A DNA stretch of 64,000 nt from Streptomyces djakartensis (GTDB lineage Bacteria > Actinomycetota > Actinomycetes > Streptomycetales > Streptomycetaceae). The stretch lies in assembly GCF_014651075.1 (NCBI RefSeq), contig NZ_BMWE01000015.1, positions 62,001 through 126,000 on the forward strand, given 5' to 3'. Shown piece after piece: positions 8,338 to 16,309 of the stretch (position 1 is its first letter; the number at the start of each line of letters is the position of its first letter). Below the pieces are notes generated by a model that saw nothing but the letters and a program-made list of their open reading frames with translations, did no database searches and was not told the origin of the DNA. The position numbers and the translations under genes were made by a program.

Positions 8338-9382
8338 GCACGGGCACGATCTGCGCCACCACGGGGACGCCGAGGTCCGGGACGACGGCGGCTCACTCGT
8401 CGACCTCGCCGTGAACGTCCGCGCGGACACGCCTCCGGTGTGGCTGCGGGAGCACATCGCCGCGTCGCTGGCCGGACTCGCGGCCTACCCGGACGGGCGG
8501 GCCGCCCGCGCGGCGGTGGCGGCGCGGCACGGGCTGCCGGTGGAGAGGGTGCTGCTGACGGCGGGGGCGGCGGAGGCGTTCGTACTGCTGGCACGGGCGC
8601 TGAAGGCGCGGCTGCCGGTCGTCGTCCATCCCCAGTTCACGGAGCCGGAGGCGGCGCTCCGGGACGCCGGGCACACGGTGGACCGGGTGCTGCTGCGGGA
8701 GGAGGACGGCTTCCGGCTCGACCCCGCGGACGTCCCGGAGGCCGCGGACCTGGTGGTGATCGGGAACCCGACCAACCCGACGTCGGTGCTGCACCCGGCG
8801 GACACGATCGCCTCGCTCGCCCGCCCCGGGCGGGTCCTGGTGGTGGACGAGGCCTTCATGGACGCGGTGCCGGGCGAGCGGGAGACCCTGGCGGACCGTG
8901 TCGACGTGCCCGGCCTCGTGGTGCTGCGCAGCCTGACCAAGACATGGGGGCTGGCGGGGCTGCGGATCGGGTACGTGCTGGCTGCGCCGGAGACCGTCGC
9001 GGACCTGGAGCGCGCGCAGCCGCTGTGGCCGGTCTCCACGCCGGCGCTGGCCGCGGCGCGGGCGTGTGTGGGGCCGCGCGCCGTCGCCGAGGCGGCCCAC
9101 GCGGCCCACCGCATCGCGGCGGACCGGGCCCACCTGCTGGCGGGCCTCGCCGGGTTCGCCCCGGCGGGGTTGCGGGTGGTGGAGCCGGCCGAGGGCCCGT
9201 TCGTCCTCGTCCGTCTGCCGCACGCCGCCGCCGTCCGCCGGCGCCTGCGCGACCTCGGCTTCGCCGTGCGACGCGGGGACACGTTCCCCGGACTCGACGA
9301 GGAGTGGCTGCGGCTGGCGGTACGGGACCGGCGGACGACGGACGGCTTCCTGCGGGCACTGCGGCGAGCGGTACCCCACTGA
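8327..9382 (+). CDS. Class I/II aminotransferase, cobC/cobD-like (threonine-phosphate decarboxylase type)
   Basis: PLP enzyme of fold type I, 351 residues, with Schiff-base Lys205 in SLTKTWGLAGLRIGY and the substrate/PLP motif GNPTNPTSVL. In cob operons this family usually makes (R)-1-amino-2-propanol phosphate from L-threonine phosphate for the nucleotide loop; histidinol-phosphate aminotransferase is the close alternative fold member. The ATG lies inside the cbiX coding end, and the N-terminus itself is His-rich. It is the last gene of the cobalamin operon. Confidence 0.82.
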   Translation: MCTEHGHDLRHHGDAEVRDDGGSLVDLAVNVRADTPPVWLREHIAASLAGLAAYPDGRAARAAVAARHGLPVERVLLTAGAAEAFVLLARALKARLPVVVHPQFTEPEAALRDAGHTVDRVLLREEDGFRLDPADVPEAADLVVIGNPTNPTSVLHPADTIASLARPGRVLVVDEAFMDAVPGERETLADRVDVPGLVVLRSLTKTWGLAGLRIGYVLAAPETVADLERAQPLWPVSTPALAAARACVGPRAVAEAAHAAHRIAADRAHLLAGLAGFAPAGLRVVEPAEGPFVLVRLPHAAAVRRRLRDLGFAVRRGDTFPGLDEEWLRLAVRDRRTTDGFLRALRRAVPH

Positions 9383-9721
9383 CGCTCCCCACACGGCGGT
9401 TCCGGGCCGGCCCCGCCCCCGGCCGGCCGGCTCTCCCGCGGGCACTACCGCGGACGGTGAGACGCCGGCCGCAGGCCGATACCAGTGCGGGCAGGTCACA
9501 GCCCTGCCGCCCCGCGGCGGCCACGGCGGCCAGCGGTGCACCGGGCACCGCCAAGAACAGCGGCAGGCCAGCACCAGGCCGGACCGGCCACAACGGGGAC
9601 TGCCGTGGGCGTCACGGCGAACGGTGGGACGACGGCGGCGTCCTGCCGCAGGCCGGTGCCGGGAGTCGGGGTGGCGGCCGGGCCGCCGTCAGGGCAGGTG
9701 TTGGCCTGGGCGTTCTCGGGG
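9383..9721. other. Convergent intergenic region, no supported gene
   Basis: About 340 bp between two convergent genes. It holds a 6-bp GGCCGG/CCGGCC hairpin near the cob operon end. Reading the minus strand, the first about 55 codons after the amidohydrolase stop show coding-like third positions, but there is no start codon or recognisable family, so I do not call a gene. No cobalamin riboswitch pattern is convincing here. Confidence 0.5.
9405..9424 (+). terminator. Possible terminator of the cobalamin operon
   Basis: GGCCGG, 8-nt C-rich loop, CCGGCC, 23 bp past the last stop codon. The stem is short and has no T-run, so the call is weak. Confidence 0.35.
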
Positions 9722-10813
9722 TCAGCCGACCACGTGGCCGTTCAGCACCACCCGGCGCGGGGCGCCGAGCACGCGGACGTCCGCTCGCGGGTCCTCGTCG
9801 TAGACGACGAGGTCGGCGGGGGCGCCCTCCTCCAGGCCGGGGCGGCCGAGCCAGGCCCGGGCCGTCCAGGTGCCCGCCGCCAGGGCGTCGACGGGCGGGA
9901 TGCCCGCGGTGACCAGTTCGGCGACCTCGGCCGCCGCGAGGCCGTGGGCGAGTTGGCCGCCGGCGTCAGTGCCGACGAAGACGGGGATGCCGGCGTCATA
10001 GGCACCCCGCACGGTGTCGTAGCGGCGTTCGTGGAGCCGGCGCATATGGGCCGACCAGCGCGGGAACCGGGCCTCGCCGCCGTCGGCGAGCTGCGGGAAG
10101 GTGGCGATGTTGACCAGGGTCGGCACGATGGCGACGCCACGGTCGGCGAACAGCGGGATCAGGTCCTCGGTCAGGCCCGTCGCGTGCTCGATGCAGTCGA
10201 TGCCCGCCTCGACCAGATCCTGGAGGGAGTCCTCCGAGAAGCAGTGCGCGGTGACCCGGGCACCCAGGCGGTGCGCCTCCGCGATCGCCGCCTCGACCGC
10301 CCCGCGGGGCCAGCAGGCCGACAGGTCACCGAGGTCGCGGTCGATCCAGTCGCCGACCAGCTTCACCCAGCCGTCACCGCGCCGGGCCTCCTGGGCGACA
10401 TAGGCGACCAGGTCCTCCGGCTCGATCTCCCAGGCGTAGTTGCGGATGTAGCGGCGGGTGCGGGCGATGTGCCGCCCGGCGCGGATGATCTTCGGCAGGT
10501 CGTCGCGGTCGTCCACCCACCTGGTGTCGGAGGGCGAGCCCGCGTCACGGATCAGCAGCGTGCCCGCGTCCCGGTCGGTCAGTGCCTGCTTCTCGGCGAC
10601 GTCCTTCGGGACCGCCCCGTGCCGGTCCAGCCCCACGTGGCAGTGCGCGTCGACGAGGCCGGGCAGGGCCCAGCCCACGACCGTGCGGACGTCGCGGACG
10701 CCGGCCGGACGGTCGTAGGAGACGCGGCCGTCCACCACCCACAGCTCGTCCCGGACGTCCTCGGGCCCGACGAGCACCCGACCCTTCACGTGCAGCACCG
10801 CGCGATCGTTCAT
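9722..10813 (-). CDS. Amidohydrolase-superfamily metalloenzyme
   Basis: 363-residue TIM-barrel hydrolase with the full metal-site set of the superfamily: HxH in DAHCHVG (His57, His59), a candidate carboxylated Lys in WVKLVGDW (about 152), His in VTAHCFSE (about 190), His in CIEHATG (about 210) and Asp in VGTDAGG. The arrangement is typical of imidazolonepropionase-, prolidase- or dipeptidase-like members; the substrate cannot be read. I choose ATG 10813 because AAGG lies 8 bases before it; a GTG 9 bases upstream is in frame but has a poorer ribosome site. Divergent from the next gene. Confidence 0.82.
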   Translation of the reverse strand: MNDRAVLHVKGRVLVGPEDVRDELWVVDGRVSYDRPAGVRDVRTVVGWALPGLVDAHCHVGLDRHGAVPKDVAEKQALTDRDAGTLLIRDAGSPSDTRWVDDRDDLPKIIRAGRHIARTRRYIRNYAWEIEPEDLVAYVAQEARRGDGWVKLVGDWIDRDLGDLSACWPRGAVEAAIAEAHRLGARVTAHCFSEDSLQDLVEAGIDCIEHATGLTEDLIPLFADRGVAIVPTLVNIATFPQLADGGEARFPRWSAHMRRLHERRYDTVRGAYDAGIPVFVGTDAGGQLAHGLAAAEVAELVTAGIPPVDALAAGTWTARAWLGRPGLEEGAPADLVVYDEDPRADVRVLGAPRRVVLNGHVVG

Positions 10814-10931
10814 GCTCCGCACCTTAATGAGGCGCCGGGCGCGCCCCGCAAGGGGCGGGTGTCCCGGCAGGGCGGCGATACCCGGCGGTTACCCTCGATT
10901 CCGTTGTCCCCGTAGTGAAGAGAGCCACACC

Positions 10932-12032
10932 GTGACGCATCCGTTTCTGGACCTGGCCCCGCTCGGCGCGGACCGCTTCGCCGCCATCGAGGACCGTGTG
11001 GCGCGGCTGCTGAGCACCGAGCAGGACGTAGTGATCATGCAGGGCGAGGCGCTGCTGCCGCTGGAGGGAGCGATCCGCGCCACGGCCGGTCCGGGCACGA
11101 CCGCGCTCAACGTCATCACCGGCCCGTACGGGCAGACCTTCGGCGACTGGCTGCGGGACTGCGGCGCCACGGTCGTCGATCTGGCGGTGCCGTTCCACAC
11201 GGCGGTCACGGCCGAGCAGATCCGGCAGGCCCTCACCGAGCACCCGGAGATCGACTTCGTGTCCCTGGTGCACGCGGAGGCGGCGACCGGCAACACCAAC
11301 CCGGTCGCGGAGATCGGCGAGGTGGTGCGGGCGCACGGAGCCCTGTTCTACCTGGACGCGGTGGCGTCGATCGGTGCCGAGCCGGTCCTGACGGACGCGT
11401 GGGGCGTGGACCTGTGCGTCATCGGTGCGCAGAAGGCGATGGGCGGGCCGGCCGGGGTGTCCGCGGTGTCGGTGAGCGAGCGGGCCTGGGCCCGGATGGC
11501 GGCGAACCCGAAGGCGCCGCGGCGGTCGTACCTGTCGCTCCTCGACTGGAAGGAGCGGTGGATCGAAGGCGGCCGGAGGGCGCTGCCGCACGCGCCGGCG
11601 CAGCTGGAGATGCTGGCGCTCGAGGCGTGTGTGGAGCGGATCGAGGCGGTGGGGCTGGACGCCTTGATGGCCCGGCACGCGTCCGCCGCGGCGGCCACGC
11701 GGGCCGGGGCCCTCGCGCTGGGTGGCGGCCTGGAGCCGTACGTGTACGAGGCGCGGGACGCGGCGCCGGTCGCCACGACGCTCCGGGTGCCGTCGGGGGC
11801 GGTGGCGTCCGAGGTGGTGGCGAGGGCGCTGGAGGCGGATCCGGCGGTGCCGGTCGCGGCCGGCGGGGGCGCGTTGGCCAAGGAGATGATCCGGGTCAAC
11901 CACTACGGTGCCGATGCGACGCGTGGGGCGGTGCGGGCGAGTCTGACGGCGCTCGGGCAGGCGTTGGCCGAGCGGGGACTGGCCGTCGACGTGGAGGCGG
12001 CGCTGCGGGCCGTGGAGGGCGCGTGGCGGTAG
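10932..12032 (+). CDS. Class V aminotransferase (alanine/serine/ureidoglycine-glyoxylate type)
   Basis: 366-residue PLP enzyme. Schiff-base Lys168 lies in GAQKAMGGPAG, PLP-binding Asp in FYLDAVASIGAEP, and the motif HAEAATGNTNPV matches class V transaminases acting on glyoxylate or pyruvate. GTG 10932 fits the conserved N-terminal region; the in-frame extension upstream covers the divergent promoter. A 9-bp hairpin follows the gene at 12060-12089. Exact amino donor unknown. Confidence 0.82.
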   Translation: MTHPFLDLAPLGADRFAAIEDRVARLLSTEQDVVIMQGEALLPLEGAIRATAGPGTTALNVITGPYGQTFGDWLRDCGATVVDLAVPFHTAVTAEQIRQALTEHPEIDFVSLVHAEAATGNTNPVAEIGEVVRAHGALFYLDAVASIGAEPVLTDAWGVDLCVIGAQKAMGGPAGVSAVSVSERAWARMAANPKAPRRSYLSLLDWKERWIEGGRRALPHAPAQLEMLALEACVERIEAVGLDALMARHASAAAATRAGALALGGGLEPYVYEARDAAPVATTLRVPSGAVASEVVARALEADPAVPVAAGGGALAKEMIRVNHYGADATRGAVRASLTALGQALAERGLAVDVEAALRAVEGAWR

Positions 12033-12059
12033 CCCGGCACTGACGCGGCCGGGACGTGC

Positions 12060-12089
12060 GGCACGGGCGCGTTGTCAGAGGCCCGTGCC
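12060..12089 (+). terminator. Hairpin after the aminotransferase, 11 nt before the DinB-like start
   Basis: Perfect 9-bp inverted repeat GGCACGGGC / GCCCGTGCC with a 12-nt loop. Either a terminator of the upstream gene or a structure at the start of the next transcript; it ends only 11 nt before ATG 12101. Confidence 0.5.
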
Positions 12090-12100
12090 ATGCTCCCCGT

Positions 12101-12640
12101 ATGACCACCGACACACCCGCCGACAGCCCCCGCTCCCTCCCCGACGGCCGTCCCATACCCCACCTCACCGGCGACGAACGGGCCATGCTCGAGAGCTGGC
12201 TCGACTTCCACCGGGCCACGCTGGAGCTGAAGTGCGCCGGGCTGGACGACACGCAGGTGCGGGTCGCCGCGGCGGCGCCGTCGGCGCTGACGTTGCTCGG
12301 CCTGGTGCAGCACCTGGCCGAGGTCGAGCGGAACTGGTTCCAGAGGGTGGCCGCCGGTGCCGACGTGCCGCCCGTGTTCGAGGACCCGACCGGGTATGCC
12401 CTGGATCCCGCCCGAGGTCTCGACGAGGCGCTCGGCATCTGGCGGCGGGAGATCGCGCGGGGACGGGAACTGTGTGCCGGGCTGCCACTGGACCACGTCG
12501 GGCGGGTCACCGAGGGGCCCGTCCCCGGGATGGAGGTCAGCATGCGGTGGGTGCTCATTCACATGATCGAGGAGTACGCCCGGCACAACGGCCACGCCGA
12601 TCTCCTGCGGGAACGCATCGACGGAGTGACCGGCGCCTGA
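12101..12640 (+). CDS. DinB/DUF664-family protein
   Basis: 179-residue four-helix-bundle protein of the DinB/MST fold. The family's metal-binding histidines are visible in LVQHLAEVERNW and in the C-terminal HMIEEYARHNGHADLLRE. Members include mycothiol/bacillithiol-dependent transferases, but most are uncharacterised; in actinobacteria mycothiol is a plausible co-substrate (inference). ATG 12101 is the only start in a sensible place; no clear Shine-Dalgarno precedes it because a hairpin occupies that site. It lies just upstream of the ectoine control region but is not obviously in that operon. Confidence 0.8.
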   Translation: MTTDTPADSPRSLPDGRPIPHLTGDERAMLESWLDFHRATLELKCAGLDDTQVRVAAAAPSALTLLGLVQHLAEVERNWFQRVAAGADVPPVFEDPTGYALDPARGLDEALGIWRREIARGRELCAGLPLDHVGRVTEGPVPGMEVSMRWVLIHMIEEYARHNGHADLLRERIDGVTGA

Positions 12641-12682
12641 ATTCGCCATGGCCCCCACGGCTTCGCATATGTAAGCTGGCAC

Positions 12683-12697
12683 ACAATTAAGAATTGT
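12683..12697. promoter_or_regulatory. Perfect 15-bp palindrome upstream of ectA
   Basis: ACAATTAAGAATTGT: two 6-bp arms with a 3-bp centre, in an AT-rich patch about 290 bp before ectA. Size and composition fit a MarR-like operator, a family that controls ect genes in some other bacteria. No such regulator gene is adjacent, so the reader is unknown. Confidence 0.4.
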
Positions 12698-12798
12698 TTC
12701 AAGATTAGCTTCCCGTATTCTTCTGCCCGCTTTCCTCGACCCTAAACACGCAGATTTTGAGGAAACTTCGCGGACAAATTCTGGCAGATCTCGTGGGG

Positions 12799-12831
12799 GT
12801 TACATACCTGTGACGCGTTACACATCGTGAC
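12799..12831. promoter_or_regulatory. GlnR-like tandem element upstream of ectA
   Basis: Two consecutive units of GTTAC-n5/6-GTGAC: GTTAC 12799, GTGAC 12810, GTTAC 12817, GTGAC 12827. Streptomyces GlnR boxes consist of gTnAc and GaAAc half-sites separated by about 6 bp, and GlnR has been reported to repress ectABCD in S. coelicolor. The junction TGTGACGCGTTACA (12809-12822) is also a near-perfect 14-bp palindrome, so another dimeric regulator is possible. Confidence 0.5.
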
Positions 12832-12832
12832 C

Positions 12833-12860
12833 GCTTTGCCCGGTATTTTCCGGGCAAAGC
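12833..12860 (+). promoter_or_regulatory. Perfect 11-bp stem-loop directly after the GlnR-like element
   Basis: GCTTTGCCCGG, loop TATTTT, CCGGGCAAAGC. It lies about 120 nt before the ectA start. It could be a leader attenuator or the terminator of the DinB-like gene placed beyond the ect promoter elements. Confidence 0.55.
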
Positions 12861-12979
12861 CGGGCATACCACCTCTCATTCGCGGGGGCCTTCGCGCCCG
12901 CGTGATAACACAGGCCATGCCCATACGTAACCCCGATCGACGATGCAATTTTGAATTTCGCTGGGTAAGTTCAATTTGC

Positions 12980-13486
12980 ATGACTGCCGTACAAGCAGAT
13001 CCGCAAATCGACCGCCCCACGACGGCCGACGGAGCCGCACTGTGGCGGATGGCCAAGGACTCGAAGGTTCTCGACCTGAACTCGTCCTACAGCTATCTGC
13101 TGTGGTGCCGCGACTTCGCGGCCACCTCGGCCGTCGCGCGTGACGAACGCGGCGAGCCGATGGGCTTCATCACCGGGTACGTGCGGCCGGACAGCCCGCA
13201 CACCCTGCTGGTGTGGCAGGTGGCGGTGGACGAGGCACACCGCGGGCGCGGCCTGGCCGCCAAGCTGCTCGACGGTCTGGTCGCGCGCACGGTCGCCGAG
13301 CGCGGGGTGACCACGGTGGAGACCACCATCACCCCGGGCAACACCGCCTCGGAGCGCCTGTTCACGTCGTTCGCCGAGCGGCACGGCGCCCGGCTGGAGC
13401 GCGAGGTGCTGTTCGACACCGGTCTGTTCCCCGACGGGCCGCACGACCCCGAGGTCCTGTACCGCATCGGCCCGCTGCCCCACTGA
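12980..13486 (+). CDS. ectA: L-2,4-diaminobutyrate N-acetyltransferase
   Basis: Acetylates diaminobutyrate with acetyl-CoA, the second committed step of ectoine synthesis. The GNAT fold is seen in WQVAVDEAHRGRGLAAKLL (acetyl-CoA loop), and the family signatures SSYSYLLWCRDF and TITPGNTASERLF are present. I start at ATG 12980 (168 residues, normal for EctA); the frame stays open to 12827 but that extension is regulatory, non-conserved DNA. First gene of ectABCD. Confidence 0.95.
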   Translation: MTAVQADPQIDRPTTADGAALWRMAKDSKVLDLNSSYSYLLWCRDFAATSAVARDERGEPMGFITGYVRPDSPHTLLVWQVAVDEAHRGRGLAAKLLDGLVARTVAERGVTTVETTITPGNTASERLFTSFAERHGARLEREVLFDTGLFPDGPHDPEVLYRIGPLPH

Positions 13487-13539
13487 CTTCCCACCCCCAC
13501 TCCCACAGACTTCCCCCACGCCCCGAGGAGCGATTCGTC

Positions 13540-14811
13540 GTGACCATCACCCAGCCCGACCTGAGTGTCTTCGAGACCGTTGAGTCCGAGGTGCGCAGCT
13601 ACTGCCGCGGCTGGCCCACCGTCTTCGACCGCGCGGTGGGCAGCCGCATGTACGACGAGGACGGCCACGAGTACCTCGACTTCTTCGCCGGAGCGGGGTC
13701 ACTGAACTACGGGCACAACAACCCGGTCCTGAAACGCGCGCTGATCGACTACCTGGAGCGCGACGGCGTCACGCACGGGCTCGACATGTCGACCACCGCC
13801 AAGCGCACGTTCCTGGAGGCCTTCCAGAACCTGCTGCTGCGTCCGCGTGACCTGCCGTACAAGGTCATGTTCCCCGGCCCGACCGGCACCAACGCCGTGG
13901 AGTCCGCGCTGAAGCTGGCGCGGAAGGTGAAGGGACGCGAGGCGATCGTGTCGTTCACCAACGCCTTCCACGGCATGTCGCTGGGCTCGCTGGCCGTGAC
14001 CGGCAACGCGTTCAAGCGGGCCGGCGCCGGCATCCCGCTGGTGCACGGCACGCCGATGCCGTTCGACAACTACTTCGACGGCACCGTCGAGGACTTCCTG
14101 TGGTTCGAGCGGCTCCTGGAGGACCAGGGCTCCGGCCTCAACAAGCCCGCCGCCGTGATCGTCGAGACGGTCCAGGGCGAGGGCGGCATCAACGTGGCCC
14201 GGCCCGAGTGGCTGCGCGCCCTGTCCGAGCTGTGCGAGCGGCAGGACATGCTGCTGATCGTCGACGACATCCAGATGGGCTGCGGCCGTACCGGCGCCTT
14301 CTTCTCCTTCGAGGAGGCGGGCATCACGCCGGACATCGTCACCGTCTCCAAGTCGATCAGCGGCTACGGCCTGCCCATGTCGCTGTGCCTGTTCAAGCCG
14401 GAGCTCGACATCTGGGAGCCGGGCGAGCACAACGGCACCTTCCGCGGCAACAACCCGGCCTTCGTCACGGCCACCGCGGCCCTGGAGACGTACTGGGCCG
14501 ACGGCAGCGCGATGGAGAAGCAGACCCGCAAGCGCGGCGAGCAGGTCGAGCAGGCGATGATCTCCATCACCGAGGAGAACCTGGCCGACGTGAAGGAGTA
14601 CCGGGGCCGCGGCCTGGTGTGGGGCCTGGAGTTCCACGACAAGTCCCGCGCCGGCAAGGTCGCCAAGCGCGCCTTCGAGCTCGGACTGCTCATCGAGACG
14701 TCCGGCCCCGAGAGCGAGGTCGTCAAACTGCTCCCCGCCCTCACGATCACCCCCGAGGAACTGGACGAGGGCCTGACGACGCTGGCCCGCGCCGTCCGCG
14801 AGACCGCCTGA
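13540..14811 (+). CDS. ectB: L-2,4-diaminobutyrate:2-oxoglutarate aminotransferase
   Basis: Makes L-2,4-diaminobutyrate from aspartate semialdehyde and glutamate. It is a class III PLP aminotransferase of 423 residues: Schiff-base Lys271 in TVSKSISGYGLP, PLP motifs PTGTNAVESALKLARKVKGRE and IVDDIQMGCGRTG. GTG 13540 has a GAGGAG site 9 bases upstream and starts at the family N-terminus (about SVFETVESEVRSYCRGWP). Confidence 0.96.
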   Translation: MTITQPDLSVFETVESEVRSYCRGWPTVFDRAVGSRMYDEDGHEYLDFFAGAGSLNYGHNNPVLKRALIDYLERDGVTHGLDMSTTAKRTFLEAFQNLLLRPRDLPYKVMFPGPTGTNAVESALKLARKVKGREAIVSFTNAFHGMSLGSLAVTGNAFKRAGAGIPLVHGTPMPFDNYFDGTVEDFLWFERLLEDQGSGLNKPAAVIVETVQGEGGINVARPEWLRALSELCERQDMLLIVDDIQMGCGRTGAFFSFEEAGITPDIVTVSKSISGYGLPMSLCLFKPELDIWEPGEHNGTFRGNNPAFVTATAALETYWADGSAMEKQTRKRGEQVEQAMISITEENLADVKEYRGRGLVWGLEFHDKSRAGKVAKRAFELGLLIETSGPESEVVKLLPALTITPEELDEGLTTLARAVRETA

Positions 14812-14849
14812 CCAAGAAGCACCACTCACCTAGGAGGCATCGCAGCACC

Positions 14850-15248
14850 GTGATTGTCCGTTCGTTCAAGGAGATCGAAGGTACCGACCGGCACGTGAAG
14901 TCGGCGTCCGGTACGTGGGAGAGCAAACGCATCGTTCTCGCCAAGGAGAAGGTCGGTTTCTCCCTGCACGAGACGACCCTGTACGCGGGTACGGAGACGT
15001 CGATGTGGTACGCGAACCACATCGAGGCCGTCGTCTGCGTGGAGGGCGAGGCCGAGCTGACCGACCACGAGACCGGGAAGTCGTACACCATCACGCCCGG
15101 CACCATGTACCTCCTGGACGGCCACGAGAAGCACACGCTGCGGATCAAGAAGGACTTCCGCTGCCTCTGCGTCTTCAATCCGCCCGTGACCGGACGGGAG
15201 GACCACGACGAGAACGGCGTTTACCCGCTGCTCACCGAGGAGGTGTGA
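14850..15248 (+). CDS. ectC: L-ectoine synthase
   Basis: Cupin-fold enzyme that cyclises N-gamma-acetyldiaminobutyrate to ectoine. 132 residues, normal length, with the N-terminal signature MIVRSFKEIEGTDRHVKS and the metal/substrate barrel residues in ETSMWYANHIEAVVCVEGEAEL and LLDGHEKHTLR. GTG 14850 is preceded by a strong AGGAGG. Six bases separate it from ectD. Confidence 0.96.
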   Translation: MIVRSFKEIEGTDRHVKSASGTWESKRIVLAKEKVGFSLHETTLYAGTETSMWYANHIEAVVCVEGEAELTDHETGKSYTITPGTMYLLDGHEKHTLRIKKDFRCLCVFNPPVTGREDHDENGVYPLLTEEV

Positions 15249-15254
15249 CGTTCC

Positions 15255-16166
15255 ATGACCGCCACCATCGACACCACCACCACCGGTATCCCGGACCTGT
15301 ACCCCAGCCGCGGTGCCACCGAGGTGATGACCCCGCGCCAGGACCCGGTCGTCTGGGGCGCGCCCGACGCTCCCGGCCCGGTCGCGCCGGCGGACCTGCT
15401 CTCCTTCGAGCGTGACGGCTTCCTCGCCATCGACGAGCTGATCACCGACGACGAGGTCACCGTCTACCGCAACGAGCTGAACCGGCTGGTCAACGACCCG
15501 GACATCCGTGCCGACGAGCGGTCGATCGTCGAGCCGATGTCCAAGGAGATCCGCTCGGTCTTCGAGGTGCACAAGATCAGCGAGGTCTTCGCCAAGCTGG
15601 TCCGTGACGAGCGGGTCGTCGGCCGGGCGCGCCAGATCCTCGGCTCGGACGTGTACGTCCACCAGTCGCGGATCAACGTCAAGCCGGGGTTCGGCGCCAG
15701 TGGTTTCTACTGGCACTCGGACTTCGAGACGTGGCACGCCGAGGACGGTCTGCCGCGGATGCGCACGGTGTCGGTCTCGATCGCGCTGACCGAGAACTAC
15801 GACACCAACGGCGGACTGATGATCATGCCGGGGTCGCACAAGACGTTCCTCGGGTGCGCGGGGGCCACGCCGAAGGACAACTACAAGAAGTCGCTGCAGA
15901 TGCAGGACGCGGGCACGCCGTCCGACGAGGCGCTGACCAAGTTCGCCTCCGAGCACGGCATCAAGCTCTTCACGGGCAAGGCCGGTTCGGCGACCTGGTT
16001 CGACTGCAACTGCATGCACGGTTCCGGCGACAACATCACGCCGTTCCCGCGCAGCAACGTCTTCATCGTGTTCAACAGCGTGGAGAACACGGCGGTGGAG
16101 CCGTTCGCGGCGCCGGTGCGGCGGCCGGAGTTCATCGGGGCGCGGGACTTCACGCCCGTTCGGTGA
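15255..16166 (+). CDS. ectD: L-ectoine 5-hydroxylase
   Basis: Non-haem Fe(II)/2-oxoglutarate dioxygenase that forms 5-hydroxyectoine. 303 residues; the facial triad is His154, Asp156 (FYWHSDFETWHAEDGLPR) and His255 (CNCMHGSGDN). Its presence means the strain should make hydroxyectoine as well as ectoine. The final codons (IGARDFTPVR, stop) are repeated at DNA level about 80 bp downstream, out of frame. Confidence 0.96.
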   Translation: MTATIDTTTTGIPDLYPSRGATEVMTPRQDPVVWGAPDAPGPVAPADLLSFERDGFLAIDELITDDEVTVYRNELNRLVNDPDIRADERSIVEPMSKEIRSVFEVHKISEVFAKLVRDERVVGRARQILGSDVYVHQSRINVKPGFGASGFYWHSDFETWHAEDGLPRMRTVSVSIALTENYDTNGGLMIMPGSHKTFLGCAGATPKDNYKKSLQMQDAGTPSDEALTKFASEHGIKLFTGKAGSATWFDCNCMHGSGDNITPFPRSNVFIVFNSVENTAVEPFAAPVRRPEFIGARDFTPVR

Positions 16167-16169
16167 CCG
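16133..16169 (+). repeat. Copy A of a 37-bp direct repeat (ectD 3' end)
   Basis: Covers the last ectD codons and stop. It matches 16213-16249 at 34 of 37 positions; the differences cluster in five bases just before the stop codon. Confidence 0.9.
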
Positions 16170-16212
16170 ACCCCCCGGCCGGGGGTCCGGGGGTTGCCCC
16201 CGGAGAACACAG

Positions 16213-16249
16213 CATCGGGGCGCGGGACTTCACGCCGGTGAGGTGACCG
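16213..16249 (+). repeat. Copy B of the 37-bp ectD-end repeat, out of frame
   Basis: Second copy, 80 bp after copy A. It is preceded by GGAGAACAC, which also occurs inside ectD at 16082-16090, 120 bp upstream of its twin. Copy B thus looks like a tandem duplication of the ectD end that lost about 40 bp. A GC-rich hairpin (CCGGGGG TTG CCCCCGG) sits between the copies. Confidence 0.85.
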
Positions 16250-16262
16250 TGTGACACAGCTG

Positions 16263-16304
16263 CCGGGTGGGGCCTCCTCGTGTGGGACGGGAGGCCCCAC
16301 CCGG
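16263..16304. terminator. Strong bidirectional terminator after ectABCD
   Basis: Perfect 15-bp stem CCGGGTGGGGCCTCC / GGAGGCCCCACCCGG with a 12-nt loop, followed by TTCTGT. It lies between convergent ectD and the class V aminotransferase. Confidence 0.87.
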
Positions 16305-16309
16305 TTCTG

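Larger units (their letters stand above)
12641..12979 (+). promoter_or_regulatory. AT-richer control region of the ectABCD operon
   Basis: About 340 bp with clearly lower GC than the rest of the window. It contains a perfect ACAATT-AAG-AATTGT palindrome, a tandem GTTAC/GTGAC element, and a perfect 11-bp stem-loop, listed separately. A second imperfect hairpin is near 12883-12902. I could not fix a -10/-35 pair with confidence. Confidence 0.7.

Noticed and set aside
5581..8457. 958-codon antisense open frame opposite cbiG-cobJ and cbiX
   Set aside because: Same shadow effect; composition is unnatural and it spans three well-supported genes.
9383..9721. Cobalamin riboswitch or small secreted-protein gene after the cob operon
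   Set aside because: The flanking genes converge, so no promoter leader is expected, and I could not match the B12-box core. The minus-strand coding-like stretch has no start codon or family.
12072..12094. Promoter TTGTCA...CATGCT before the DinB-like gene
   Set aside because: Only 11 bp separates the two boxes, too short for a sigma-70 promoter; the sequence is the loop and arm of a hairpin.
12827..12979. N-terminal extension of EctA to 12827
   Set aside because: Would add 51 residues not found in EctA and would run through the leader hairpin and regulatory region; 168 residues from 12980 is the family length.
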